Assembly (NCBI GenBank): GCA_947627075.1
Contig: CANQUR010000016.1
Location: 1-16,344 of the forward strand
Direction: 5' to 3'
From: an uncultured Clostridia bacterium
GTDB lineage: Bacteria; Bacillota; Clostridia; Christensenellales; Pumilibacteraceae
Length of the DNA stretch: 16,344 bases
Part shown: positions 7,950 through 15,963 of the stretch, piece by piece
Position numbering within the stretch: position 1 is the first letter of the stretch
How the letters are laid out: the number at the start of each line of letters is the position of its first letter
The notes under the pieces: generated by a model
The model's input: the letters and a program-made list of their open reading frames with translations, nothing else
Database searches by the model: none
What the model was told of the DNA's origin: nothing
Translations under genes and position numbers: made by a program

Positions 7950-8720
7950 TTACCACTGGATACCGTCATCATCAAAAGAGTCCCAATCTGCTGCATCCGC
8001 TGCTTGTGCCTGAATTTCCCTAACAAACTCATCTTGCTTGCTTTCGACTTCCGCCGAGTCACCGGAAGAGGAAGTTGCCTCGCCAGTGCCGCTGCCGCTT
8101 GCATTTGAGCTTTTGCTCCCTATTTCGGACGCGCGAACGCTGACGAATTGAATCCACTTCTTTAATGCCTCGGGCTTATGTGCTGTAATTACCGCCTCAA
8201 TATTACCGGTAAAATCGGCAAGAACCGTCTTATTTGCATCTTCGCCGATAGCTAAGGCAACCTTAATCGCTTTTTTGAACCAGTTGTTTTGCTTAAGCTT
8301 TTCTAAGCCATGTTTGTAATTATCTGTCGGCTCGCCATCGGACATAAGGAAAATTGCGGGAGCAAACGATCCGGTCACATCACTCATAAATGCATTACGT
8401 GAAAGCTTTTCATTTAGCTGCATACACGCCTCGCCCAAATCGGTCACGCCATTTGCGTCGAGATAGTTCCACCGAAAGTTCTCCGCTGCTATTGGAGCGC
8501 TGTCTACCCAACGTGCACCAGTCGAAAAGGCCAGCGTTGCTATCTTGATTTGCGCGTCTGCGTTTGTTTCGGAAATTTCCTTGAGTTCCGGAACAATTTC
8601 CTCTATTGCGGAATTTACGGTGCCGATTTTAGCGCCGCTCATACTTCCCGAACAGTCCACTACAAAGAAAAGAACCATTGTTCGTCTTGGTACTTCTACT
8701 ACTTCGTCATATAATCCCAT
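7950..8720 (-). CDS. TerY-like von Willebrand factor A protein (TerY-P triad)
   Basis: This 256-residue protein is mainly a von Willebrand A domain, a metal-dependent protein-binding fold. The MIDAS residues are visible: D22-x-S24-x-S26 in VVDCSGSMSG, T93 in GVTDLG, and D128 in FLMSDGEPTD. Residues 12-205 fit the TerY family, and residues 205-256 are a Ser/Gly/Ala/Asp-rich tail. It has no signal peptide or membrane segment, so it should act in the cytoplasm. The gene sits 12 nt after the kinase gene and 17 nt before the phosphatase gene, with an AAGGAG site before its ATG. In the TerY-P triad, the VWA protein is thought to act as an adaptor or metal-dependent sensor between kinase and phosphatase. 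Which partner it binds here, and whether it is itself phosphorylated on the Ser/Thr-rich tail, is inference. Confidence 0.92.
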   Translation of the reverse strand: MGLYDEVVEVPRRTMVLFFVVDCSGSMSGAKIGTVNSAIEEIVPELKEISETNADAQIKIATLAFSTGARWVDSAPIAAENFRWNYLDANGVTDLGEACMQLNEKLSRNAFMSDVTGSFAPAIFLMSDGEPTDNYKHGLEKLKQNNWFKKAIKVALAIGEDANKTVLADFTGNIEAVITAHKPEALKKWIQFVSVRASEIGSKSSNASGSGTGEATSSSGDSAEVESKQDEFVREIQAQAADAADWDSFDDDGIQW

Positions 8721-8732
8721 GATTTTTTCTCC

Positions 8733-10031
8733 TTACCTTACTTCGGCAATATTTCCGTTGCCAAAATTGATTTTCATTCCTTTACCAAGTTTAATAACCT
8801 GACCGTCTATATATCCTTTTGTGGTACCATTGGGCAATACAGCTTCCCAAGTTGCACCTGAACAATTTTTTAATCCTAACAGTGAAGGATCGTTTCTGCT
8901 TGAGATCACTTCGCCCTTTACTGCCTTAAAATCATCGCTGTCATATACGACATGGCATGCATGAATTTTTGCTCCCGGCGTCAAAGCCACATTGTATTTT
9001 TTGACTTTTAACATCAGAGGCTTACCAATTTCCTTGCCGCAATTAATACATCTTGAAGATTCCTTTGCGGGGTCGATAAAGGTTTCTTCTCCACACGAGC
9101 ATTTAATCGTAACATCTCTAAGTGAAGTAAATACCTCTTGCCATTCTTTTTCTATGACGCGATGCGTGGTATCATCTCCGACCATAACCTCACGACTAAA
9201 GGCTTTTTGGAAAGTCTTGCGAACAAATTCCGGATATACCGGCCACAATTTGATTTCGTTTGTATGCACGCCGCGAATAGGTCTGTTGCTGTCGTTTGCC
9301 TCATCCCAAACAAAAACAGGATCACTGCCATAAAACTTACGTTCAAGCTCTTCCGTTAAACACGGACACATAGTCCTTTTACCCTCCAACGGGTGATTAA
9401 GGAATAAAAGCATATATAGTACAACGGCTAACGAGAACCTGTCGGTATGGCTGTCAGGCCTTTTCTTACCCATAACAACTTCGGGAGCCATATATCTGCA
9501 CTTACCTGCAATACCCAGATTTTCTCCATACGGTGCAACATTATCGTTATCGCATATAAGAACATCACCGGTTTGTGGATTGACAAAAAAATTGCCGTCA
9601 TTTAAATCTTGATAGCTGTAACCTTTGTTATGCAACTCTCTAAAGCCGTTTGTTATACACAGCGCTGCGTTAATTATCGCATCAATATTTGCAAAGCGGG
9701 CTTTTGCGAGTAAAAACAGCGAGAAATCCTTGTAATCGCTCGGTCTCAGCTCCATAAGGTATCCAAAACTGCCATCATAGTACTCTGTGATCTCTAAGGG
9801 CCAAAGAAACGCTCCGGTTGGTGCTCCTTGCTTGATATTGTTTTGGATATTCCTATAAAATTTGTCCGGATCTCTTAATTTGTTCCCAAAGTACCACTTA
9901 AGGGCAAGTTGCCTGCCGTTATAGTTTGCTTTGTAGACTATGCCCTGGCCACCCTCGCCGAGCTTTTGAATTATCTCAAGTTCTCCGCCGGAGGCCGTTC
10001 TTATTCTCTGGCCCTTTTGGAATTCTTTCAT
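8733..10031 (-). CDS. Divergent Ser/Thr protein kinase with zinc ribbon and FHA-like C-terminal domain (TerY-P triad)
   Basis: I place the start at the ATG 60 nt inside the longest frame, because an AAGGAG (10038-10043) lies 6 nt before it; this gives 432 residues. The kinase domain (about 15-305) has the glycine loop GEGGQGIVYKA (25-35), lysine K45 in LALKW, a catalytic loop YQDLNDGN (140-147) in place of HRDLKxxN, a metal loop CDNDN (160-164) in place of DFG, and MAPE (181-184). D142, N147 and D161 remain, so catalysis is likely. A zinc ribbon (C311, C313, C328, C331) follows. Residues 345-432 form a beta-rich FHA-like module (GEVISSRNDPSLLGLKN, then IDGQVIKLGKGMKINF) that may read phosphothreonine. 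No membrane segment is seen. It lies 78 nt after a TerD gene and 12 nt before the VWA gene. Its natural substrates are unknown; VWA, TerD and the ATPase are candidates. Confidence 0.9.
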   Translation of the reverse strand: MKEFQKGQRIRTASGGELEIIQKLGEGGQGIVYKANYNGRQLALKWYFGNKLRDPDKFYRNIQNNIKQGAPTGAFLWPLEITEYYDGSFGYLMELRPSDYKDFSLFLLAKARFANIDAIINAALCITNGFRELHNKGYSYQDLNDGNFFVNPQTGDVLICDNDNVAPYGENLGIAGKCRYMAPEVVMGKKRPDSHTDRFSLAVVLYMLLFLNHPLEGKRTMCPCLTEELERKFYGSDPVFVWDEANDSNRPIRGVHTNEIKLWPVYPEFVRKTFQKAFSREVMVGDDTTHRVIEKEWQEVFTSLRDVTIKCSCGEETFIDPAKESSRCINCGKEIGKPLMLKVKKYNVALTPGAKIHACHVVYDSDDFKAVKGEVISSRNDPSLLGLKNCSGATWEAVLPNGTTKGYIDGQVIKLGKGMKINFGNGNIAEVR

Positions 10032-10037
10032 GATTAT

Positions 10038-10043
10038 CTCCTT
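10038..10043 (-). promoter_or_regulatory. Ribosome binding site deciding the kinase start
   Basis: AAGGAG on the minus strand, 6 nt before the ATG at 10029-10031, selects a start 20 codons inside the longest open frame. The extra upstream residues (MQSCISSKDT...) match no kinase N-terminus. Confidence 0.8.
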
Positions 10044-10109
10044 TTTTATTACACGATTAGGTGTATCCTTTGAGGAAATACACGATTGCATAATATTGTT
10101 ATTCAGCTT

Positions 10110-10694
10110 TTATACATTTGCGCCAAATGAGCGGCAAATTGCCTCAAGGCCGCCCTGATAGCCTGCGGCTACAGCGTTGAACTTCCATTCGCCATTCTTG
10201 TAGTAGATCTCTGCGACAACAAGAGCCGTTTCGATAGAAAATTCTTCTTCAAGGTCAAACTTGAGAATCGGTTCACCAACAGTATCAAATTCATCGGCAA
10301 GCTTTGCAATACGAATATAAGCGTTAGAAACCTGACCAAAGTTCTGTCTGCGAGCCTCAGCATCATGAATTGTAACGCATATAGCGATTTTCTTGATCTC
10401 GTCGGGAATCTTTGTAAAGTCGATCATGATGACCTCGTCGTCTCCGTCTCCGTCACCGGTAAGGTTATCCCCGGTATGAACAACGGCGCCATTGCGGGCG
10501 TTGAGATTATTATAGAAAACAAAGTCCTCGTCCTTTATCAGCTTTCCGTTTTCACCGAGAAGAAAAGCTGACGCGTCAAGGTCAAAATCCGATCCGCCGT
10601 CATAGCGGTTAGTATCCCAACCAAGACCTACAAGCGCAAGTTTCATTGAGTTGTCCAAAGACACTCTCTGACCCTTTTGAAGATTAATAGCCAT
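10110..10694 (-). CDS. terD: TerD/TerE-family calcium-binding stress protein
   Basis: This 194-residue protein is a full-length, canonical member of the TerD family (TerD, TerE, CABP, Gsp13/YceC-E). It opens MAINLQKGQR and has the two acidic calcium-binding clusters: SDFDLDASAFLL (35-46; D36, D38, D40) and GDNLTGDGDGDDE (75-87). The C-terminal YYKNGEWKFNAVAAGYQGGL block is also typical. TerD proteins bind Ca2+ and are linked to stress, tellurite and phage responses, though their molecular task is not settled. It is cytoplasmic, with no signal peptide. An AGGAGG site precedes the ATG, and the gene lies 25 nt after a second TerD-like gene and 78 nt before the kinase. The nearby Ca2+ ATPase suggests it works under control of local Ca2+. 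The symbol marks the family; it could equally be called terE. Confidence 0.95.
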   Translation of the reverse strand: MAINLQKGQRVSLDNSMKLALVGLGWDTNRYDGGSDFDLDASAFLLGENGKLIKDEDFVFYNNLNARNGAVVHTGDNLTGDGDGDDEVIMIDFTKIPDEIKKIAICVTIHDAEARRQNFGQVSNAYIRIAKLADEFDTVGEPILKFDLEEEFSIETALVVAEIYYKNGEWKFNAVAAGYQGGLEAICRSFGANV

Positions 10695-10719
10695 TTTATT
10701 TCCTCCTATATAAATAAAT

Positions 10720-11325
10720 TTAAATGTAAAGATTTATAAGGTTCTCAAGACGGCTTGCCTCCTGAACCGGCTGACCGATAGCGTTAAATTTCCACTCGCC
10801 GTTGCGTCTGTAAATCTCACCTACTACAAGTCCCGACATGTTGTTGTAATTCTCCGAAAGGTTAAATCTGCAAATCTCAGAGCGAGAATCCATGTCAACC
10901 AGTCTGATAAACGCGTTTCTAATCATTCCGAAATGCTGTCTGCGAACGGATGCATCATAAATGTTTACCACAAACACGATTTTTTCGACATATGAAGGAA
11001 CAGCAGGAAGGTTAACCATTATTTGCTCGTCGTCGCCGTCTCCCGCACCGGTAAGGTTATCACCCATGTGCTGAATAGCGCCGCTTGGATGGCGGAGATT
11101 GCCAAAATAAACAACAGATTCTTTAATATCGTGATTGTTTACAATTTTTCCGTTTGCTCCGCAAAGAATTGCTGACGCATCACAGTCGATAGGCTGCGGC
11201 TGGCTAAACAGACCACCTCTGCGGGGTGCCTCATCCCATCCCAATCCTACCATAACCGATCTGAGACCAGCACCTCCGTTTTTAGTAAGGTCAATTTTTT
11301 GACCCTTTTGAAGATTAATAGCCAT
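10720..11325 (-). CDS. Second, divergent TerD-family protein
   Basis: This 201-residue paralogue of the next gene shares its start (MAINLQKGQK) and end (IYRRNGEWKFNAIG). The first acidic cluster is shortened and preceded by an insert: after VGLGWDEAPRRGG comes LFSQPQP, then IDCDASAIL, so fewer acidic ligands remain (D47, D49). The second cluster, GDNLTGAGDGDDE (88-100), is intact. This pattern matches the TerD subgroup of 'tellurium resistance' paralogues that are usually encoded beside a canonical TerD/TerE. A partial loss of ligands suggests a different calcium affinity, or a partner in a heteromer (inference). An AAGGAGG site precedes the ATG. The gene follows the P-type ATPase gene after a 151-bp gap that holds a possible promoter, so the Ter-kinase-phosphatase unit may also start here. 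Confidence 0.93.
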   Translation of the reverse strand: MAINLQKGQKIDLTKNGGAGLRSVMVGLGWDEAPRRGGLFSQPQPIDCDASAILCGANGKIVNNHDIKESVVYFGNLRHPSGAIQHMGDNLTGAGDGDDEQIMVNLPAVPSYVEKIVFVVNIYDASVRRQHFGMIRNAFIRLVDMDSRSEICRFNLSENYNNMSGLVVGEIYRRNGEWKFNAIGQPVQEASRLENLINLYI

Positions 11326-11357
11326 ATTTTCCTCCTTATAATTTATTGGCTTATGCC

Positions 11358-11388
11358 ATAATAATTACCGATTTTAATCCTGTGCCAA
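11358..11388 (-). promoter_or_regulatory. Weak possible promoter ahead of the TerD genes
   Basis: On the minus strand TTGGCA (11383-11388) is followed after 19 bp by TATTAT (11358-11363), which lies about 30 bp before the first TerD start. Each box matches consensus at 4-5 of 6 bases, but the spacer is long. No terminator with a T-run is seen between the ATPase stop and this point, so read-through from upstream is equally possible. Confidence 0.25.
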
Positions 11389-11476
11389 ACAACAAATTTC
11401 CACGCCGAATTAAGCTGTGATACATTTTATCCGGCTCGCTGTTTCGCATTTTGGAGATTAATTTGCATTGTCATTT

Positions 11477-14077
11477 TTATTTCTTTAATTGATTTGTAAT
11501 AAACTTGCGTATCATATCAATAGGGATGACAAGCAATGCCATTACAACACAGATCAGCCACGACATCGGGCTGAGCGCCTCTACGCTTAAGACACTTCCG
11601 CCAAATGTTACAAAGACAAATTGAAGAACAATTATCGAGAACATAACAAGCAGAAAGCTTTTGTTCCTCCCAATTCCCTCAAACACATTGATGTGGTTAG
11701 TCCTTGCGTTGAAACCGTTAAATGTAATCGCCATCATAAAAGTCGCAAATATCGCAGACTTCAAATATGTTACATCAACATCTCCAAAGAGATTACGTAT
11801 CGCGGGGACAAAGAGAATACTTAGGCAAATGAAAGTTATATACAGGGCACCGATAATTATTTCTGCAAGCATTTCTTTGCTTATTATGCTTGCAGAACGC
11901 GGAATAGGCTTGTCCTTCATATATTCTTTCAACGCCGGCTCACTGCCAAATGCAATGGCAGCCAGAGTGTCCATTGCCAAATTAACAAGCAAGAGCTGAA
12001 TAACGGTCATAATGACGTTTTCGCCGAATAACGGTCCGATAAAGCAAGTCAGAACGGCTGCGACATTTACCGTAAGCTGGAAAATCAAAAACTTTCTTAT
12101 ACTCTTAAACATCGTTCTGCCGTAAAGAATAGCTTTTTCTATAGAAGAGAAGTTATCATCAAGAATGGTGATATCGCCCGCCTCTTTAGCAACCTCTGTT
12201 CCGCTACCCATAGCAAATCCGACATCGGCTTTCTTTAGAGCGGGAGAATCATTAACACCATCCCCGGTCATGCCGACAACAAGGTTAAGCTCTTGAGCGA
12301 CTCTAACCAAGCGACTCTTATCTGTAGGCAAAGCACGAGAAACAACACGCAGGTGAGGTAGAATTTCTTTCAACTCTTCATCTGTTTTTTCTGCAAGCTC
12401 GGCGGACGTCAAAACAACATCTTCACTACAGGTAAGAAGTTCCGCTTCTTTTGCTATAGCCGCAGCGGTTTCTTTGCGGTCGCCGGTAACCATGACAACT
12501 TGAATGCCTGCGTTTTGCACTTCTTTAATCGCCTCAACAGCCTCTTTGCGGACATTATCTCTAATGCTGACTACACAAATAAACGTCAGGTCTTCATCAC
12601 CATTCTCGCCATCGACTTTTGCAACTGCCAGCAATCTCATAGAGCGACCGGCTTGAGTGTTTATGTAAGTGGTCAAATAGTTTTTTTCAACTAGCTCTTT
12701 TACTTTTCCGTCCTCATCTAAGTAATGAGTACATTTTTCGATAATCTTTTCGGGTGCGCCCTTAATATATGTAACGCTTTTTCCACCGCGGGTTATAGTT
12801 ACGCTGGAACTTTTTTTGTTTGAATCAAAAGCGTTGAAGTTTTTGACATCCTCTCTGCCAAGGTCATTAGCAACATCGGATTCGACCAAAAAAGACATTA
12901 AAGCTCGGTCTGTGCTGTTGCCGCCAATAATGCTGCCGCTACTTGCCATAGCGCTGTTGTTAATTCCGATACCCGCAATAACATCCATAGATAAGGGAGC
13001 TGACATCTTTTTTAAGTCGTCATAGACTTTAACATTACCGATTGCCATTTCTACAACCGAAAGACGACCCTCGGTGATTGTTCCTGTTTTATCGCTGAAT
13101 AGAATACTTAGACTTCCCGCCGTTTCCAAACCGTTGATTTTTCTGACCAAGACATTATCTTTAGCCATTTTTAGGCTCTGGAAAGACAGCAGAATAGACG
13201 TCAGCATCGGCAAACCCTCGGGAACGGCGCACACGATAATAGTGACCGCAACCGTGACAGCATCCATAATCAGACGGATCCATTCGTAAATATCGGAGGG
13301 AATATTGCCTGTAAGCAGCGTTTTGGCAAGAATGCCTGCAACAATACAAATCGCACCAATATAGCCGAAAGTGGAGATTTGCTTTGCCAGCTTGCCAAGC
13401 TTTACCTGTAGCGGAGTTTCGCGGGTCTCTTCTTGAACCTCAAGCGCTAATTCTCCAAACAAAGTTTTGTCTCCGACTACCTTGATTTGCATATACGCCT
13501 CGCCACCGCACACAACTGTGCCGCGATAAGCATAATATTTATTTAAAAGATCTTTTGTGTCATAACTTTCGCCGCTTGGCATAGGAATTTTAGTCGCCTC
13601 TTCTGTTTCACCATTTAGAGCGGCCTGGTCAACTTTAATTTTTCCTCCGACGATTTCACCGTCTGCCGGAATTTTGTCACCGGCTTGAATAAATACAATA
13701 TCCCCGACAACAACCTCACTGACGTGAATTTCTTCTAGCTTGCCGTCACGAATGACTTTTGCGGTTTCTTTTGATTCCTCTTCGGCTTTTAGTGCAGACG
13801 CTTTACCCTCCTGCTTATTTTCGCTGAATGAGGCAACGCCGTTTGCGATTAAAATCGCGACCAAAATTCCTACTGGCTCAAACCACTCCGCTTGATGCAG
13901 GAAAAACAAAACAACTTGCACGACTAAAGCGACCAACAATATCATTATCATTGGATCCTTAAAGCCTTCAAGAATTTTTTTCCACAACGGATCCGGAGGA
14001 ATTTGCGTTAAGGTGTTATCGCCGTTTTTCTTTCGGCTGTCTTCTACCTCTTCCGAAAATAATCCCATAAACTCCAT
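11477..14077 (-). CDS. PMCA-type (P2B) calcium-transporting P-type ATPase
   Basis: This 866-residue membrane pump is full length for bacterial PMCA/SERCA-like ATPases and should export Ca2+ from the cytoplasm. It has ten predicted membrane segments, including pairs near 42-80 and 236-300 and six from about 663 to 860. The actuator motif is NGE (155-157) in place of the usual TGE. The phosphorylated aspartate is D329 in FSDKTGTITEG; ATP-binding KGAPEK (439-444), TGDR (531-534) and GDGVNDSPALKKADVGFAMG (605-624) are all present. Helix M4 has PEGLP (286-290) with E287, and M6 has N699 and D703, the ligands of the single Ca2+ site of PMCA-type pumps. A GAAAGAGG site precedes the ATG. The gene lies 52 nt after a small membrane-protein gene and before two calcium-binding TerD genes, so it probably sets the Ca2+ level they see. 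Mn2+ as a substrate cannot be excluded. Confidence 0.95.
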   Translation of the reverse strand: MEFMGLFSEEVEDSRKKNGDNTLTQIPPDPLWKKILEGFKDPMIMILLVALVVQVVLFFLHQAEWFEPVGILVAILIANGVASFSENKQEGKASALKAEEESKETAKVIRDGKLEEIHVSEVVVGDIVFIQAGDKIPADGEIVGGKIKVDQAALNGETEEATKIPMPSGESYDTKDLLNKYYAYRGTVVCGGEAYMQIKVVGDKTLFGELALEVQEETRETPLQVKLGKLAKQISTFGYIGAICIVAGILAKTLLTGNIPSDIYEWIRLIMDAVTVAVTIIVCAVPEGLPMLTSILLSFQSLKMAKDNVLVRKINGLETAGSLSILFSDKTGTITEGRLSVVEMAIGNVKVYDDLKKMSAPLSMDVIAGIGINNSAMASSGSIIGGNSTDRALMSFLVESDVANDLGREDVKNFNAFDSNKKSSSVTITRGGKSVTYIKGAPEKIIEKCTHYLDEDGKVKELVEKNYLTTYINTQAGRSMRLLAVAKVDGENGDEDLTFICVVSIRDNVRKEAVEAIKEVQNAGIQVVMVTGDRKETAAAIAKEAELLTCSEDVVLTSAELAEKTDEELKEILPHLRVVSRALPTDKSRLVRVAQELNLVVGMTGDGVNDSPALKKADVGFAMGSGTEVAKEAGDITILDDNFSSIEKAILYGRTMFKSIRKFLIFQLTVNVAAVLTCFIGPLFGENVIMTVIQLLLVNLAMDTLAAIAFGSEPALKEYMKDKPIPRSASIISKEMLAEIIIGALYITFICLSILFVPAIRNLFGDVDVTYLKSAIFATFMMAITFNGFNARTNHINVFEGIGRNKSFLLVMFSIIVLQFVFVTFGGSVLSVEALSPMSWLICVVMALLVIPIDMIRKFITNQLKK

Positions 14078-14092
14078 TTTTAACCTCTTTCT

Positions 14093-14138
14093 TTTGACCT
14101 TTTATTCGTCTATTAAAGCGGTCAAAGCATTAATGCTT
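14093..14138. promoter_or_regulatory. Inverted repeat and palindrome ahead of the Ca2+ ATPase gene
   Basis: TTTGACC (14093-14099) and GGTCAAA (14120-14126) form a perfect inverted repeat 20 bp apart. A 14-bp perfect palindrome, AAGCATTAATGCTT (14125-14138), overlaps the stop codon of the small upstream gene. This could be an operator or an RNA fold that balances expression of the two genes. There is no T-run, so a terminator is unlikely. Confidence 0.35.
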
Positions 14139-14363
14139 GCGATCATTTGAAAACAGACGCCATATCAAGCTTATAAAGAACATAATTCCTAATATAATCA
14201 CAAAAACGCCGAATAATTTTGTCATTGATGACTTTATTATCCAAAATGAAGGCGCGGTGACCGTAAGCAATACACCCACGCCTAAACACACAACCACGAT
14301 AAGTGCAAGAATTAGTTCGTCTTTATATGTGCTTTTATCATTTTTTAACAAACTAAACCTCAT
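14130..14363 (-). CDS. Small two-helix membrane protein
   Basis: This 77-residue protein matches no family I recognise. It has a short basic N-terminus (MRFSLLKNDK), two hydrophobic segments at about 17-37 and 48-68, and a basic C-terminal end (RLFSNDRKH), which suggests a hairpin with both ends in the cytoplasm. A GTAGGA lies 4 nt before the ATG. The gene is 52 nt upstream of the calcium pump gene on the same strand, so I infer that it is the first gene of the operon and may be a small regulator or accessory subunit of the pump. It is also the first gene that a transcript leaving the invertible segment would reach. The gene is likely real because of its coherent membrane pattern and ribosome site, but its short length keeps confidence moderate. 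Confidence 0.6.
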   Translation of the reverse strand: MRFSLLKNDKSTYKDELILALIVVVCLGVGVLLTVTAPSFWIIKSSMTKLFGVFVIILGIMFFISLIWRLFSNDRKH

Positions 14364-14689
14364 AATTCCTACTTTCTGATCTTTTGCATATGACTCTGTA
14401 ATTTGCAGTTTTTAATTTAATTGGAAATGCCATTAAATTTCTTTGCAATTGGCTTTAAAAACAAAATAAACGCAAGATACGAGTTAAAGCTTCTATTTTG
14501 TGTTTAGTTTCTATAACATAATAATTTTATCAAGATACACAAAATTCTTCTTGAATAGAATTAACGCATTTAAATTCTAAACAAAAAGATTTCAAACAAT
14601 TTTATTGCGAGCCGTCGACCTCTTGTATATTTGTCTGCCGATGGTCATTTTTATCAGCATTTTATAGAACACTAATGTCCGAAGTAATA
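14364..14689. other. AT-rich leader region between the invertible segment and the operon
   Basis: No credible ORF is present. I looked for a leftward promoter and found only weak ones, such as TTGAAA (14590-14595) followed after 17 bp by TAAATG, and an isolated TATAAA (14661-14666) without a -35 box. An inverted repeat, ATTTTGTGT (14495-14503) and ACACAAAAT (14537-14545), may fold in the leader RNA. The lack of a good promoter fits a model in which the operon depends on the promoter inside the neighbouring segment. Confidence 0.5.
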
Positions 14690-14713
14690 TTCGTAGAGTA
14701 TTCTACTTGACGA
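14690..14713 (+). repeat. Left 24-bp inverted repeat of the recombinase segment
   Basis: These 24 bases are the exact reverse complement of 16122-16145. Inside lies a core of the form GTAGA-GTAT-TCTAC, two 5-bp inverted arms around a 4-bp spacer, as expected for a tyrosine recombinase crossover site. The inner end carries CTTGACGA. Confidence 0.9.
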
Positions 14714-14763
14714 CAAAAGCGGGTTTTTCTCGGAGAAATCAAAAAAATATCTGCTTGACGACA

Positions 14764-14776
14764 ATAATTTTGACGG
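14764..14776 (+). repeat. 13-bp direct repeat, copy 1, just past the recombinase stop
   Basis: ATAATTTTGACGG here recurs exactly at 15951-15963 on the other side of the recombinase gene. Both copies are preceded by TTGAC 8-15 bp upstream. This paired layout suggests recombinase arm-binding sites (inference). Confidence 0.6.
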
Positions 14777-14782
14777 AAAATT

Positions 14783-15916
14783 TTAAATTAAAATATCGCT
14801 TAATTTTTTCATATGTATCATTTTTTGTTCCATGGAAGAATGTACATATCTATCTAATGTGATTTGAACACTTGAATGACCGAGTATCTCGCTCAATGCT
14901 TTAACATCAAATCCAAGTTCAATACATCTAGTAGCGAATGTATGACGCAGTGAATGGAAGTTCGCCTCGCTTATCCCGGCCTCTTTCAGATATTTTTTAA
15001 AACGATTTTGCATCGTCCGAGGTTCTACATATTCTTTGCACTTTGCTGATAATAAAAACGAATTAGGAGCCGATGTGAAAGGCCGAAGAATATCCAATAA
15101 AAAATCTGGCAGCGGTATAACTCTAACAGATGAGCAGCTTTTTGGTTCGGTGATAATAATTCTCGTCTTTACGGCTGCTTGTGAATTATCGTTTTGAAGT
15201 CTTTGCATAGTATGTGCTACTTTTATCGATTTTTCCTCGAAAGAGATGTTTTCCCACCGTAAAGCACAAAGCTCTCCGATACGCAGCCCTGTAAAAAGGG
15301 ATATATATATACCCAACTTATAACGATCCATATTATTTGTCAGTACCGAAATAAGTCTTTGCTCTTCAAGACGACTGAGGACACGAGTTTTATGAATTAT
15401 CTTTTTTACCGAAATTTGACTAAAGTCGCAAAATGTTTGAGCTCCTGAATTTTGGGCAAAGCGGAATACTTCTTTAATTATAGCTAAAATATCGGTGACA
15501 GACTTTGGCGACAATCCACCGCTGCCATTCAACTTTCCCGTGGCAAGCCTTTCTTGGATGAATTGTCTTATATTTGTTGTACTGATAAAAGAAATATCGA
15601 TATCCCCAAATGTAGGTATGATATGATTTTCAAGCAAATTCTTATATCTTATAAAAGTTGATGCTTTTACATATTGCTTTTTATCCTCCACCCATTCAAA
15701 GCACCAAATTTTAAACAGTTTGTCCGGCTTACTGCTTTTATTGGTATTCTGATTATCATTTATCTTTGCTGTTAACAATTTTTTCTTTACATTACTGTAT
15801 GTCTTAGCATAAACGTAACTATACTTTGCTTTGCCGTCAATGTTATACGATTTGATATAGCGCCCTTCCCATCGTCCATCCTTTCTCTTATAAATGTTTT
15901 CTCCTTTTCGTGCCAT
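14783..15916 (-). CDS. Tyrosine recombinase/integrase (Tn916/phage type)
   Basis: I choose the ATG at 15914-15916, 34 codons inside the longest frame, because AAAGGGA (15924-15930) lies 7 nt before it and the protein then begins MARKGENIYKRKDGRWEGRY, the usual start of this family; this gives 377 residues. Residues 8-50 form the AP2-like arm-DNA-binding domain, about 70-170 the SAM-like core-binding domain, and about 185-377 the catalytic domain. The catalytic set is visible: Arg in LFTGLRIGEL, HSLRHTFATR (His and Arg), LGHSS (His), and the nucleophilic Tyr in TLDRYVHSS. It should cut and rejoin DNA at paired core sites. It lies alone inside the 24-bp inverted repeats, so those are its likely substrate. 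No excisionase gene is beside it. It may flip its own segment, or be the integrase of a larger element that carries the whole locus. Confidence 0.93.
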   Translation of the reverse strand: MARKGENIYKRKDGRWEGRYIKSYNIDGKAKYSYVYAKTYSNVKKKLLTAKINDNQNTNKSSKPDKLFKIWCFEWVEDKKQYVKASTFIRYKNLLENHIIPTFGDIDISFISTTNIRQFIQERLATGKLNGSGGLSPKSVTDILAIIKEVFRFAQNSGAQTFCDFSQISVKKIIHKTRVLSRLEEQRLISVLTNNMDRYKLGIYISLFTGLRIGELCALRWENISFEEKSIKVAHTMQRLQNDNSQAAVKTRIIITEPKSCSSVRVIPLPDFLLDILRPFTSAPNSFLLSAKCKEYVEPRTMQNRFKKYLKEAGISEANFHSLRHTFATRCIELGFDVKALSEILGHSSVQITLDRYVHSSMEQKMIHMKKLSDILI

Positions 15917-15923
15917 AACAACA

Positions 15924-15930
15924 TCCCTTT
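15924..15930 (-). promoter_or_regulatory. Ribosome binding site deciding the recombinase start
   Basis: AAAGGGA on the minus strand is 7 nt before the ATG at 15914-15916. The longer frame's upstream 34 codons show no family similarity and no ribosome site. Confidence 0.7.
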
Positions 15931-15950
15931 CAATTGATATTGTGTTGACT

Positions 15951-15963
15951 ATAATTTTGACGG
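15951..15963 (+). repeat. 13-bp direct repeat, copy 2, just upstream of the recombinase gene
   Basis: This is an exact copy of 14764-14776, located about 35 bp before the recombinase start codon. It overlaps the place where a recombinase promoter would sit (TATAGT reads on the minus strand across 15948-15953), so binding here might also repress the recombinase gene itself (inference). Confidence 0.6.

Noticed and set aside
10032..10091. Longer kinase start (20 extra residues)
   Set aside because: No ribosome site precedes that ATG, while AAGGAG stands 6 nt before the inner ATG and the kinase domain begins normally there.
10110..11325. Classical tellurite-resistance operon
   Set aside because: Only TerD-family genes are present; TerB, TerC, TerA and TerZ are not seen. 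The context is signalling, so a tellurite phenotype is not supported.
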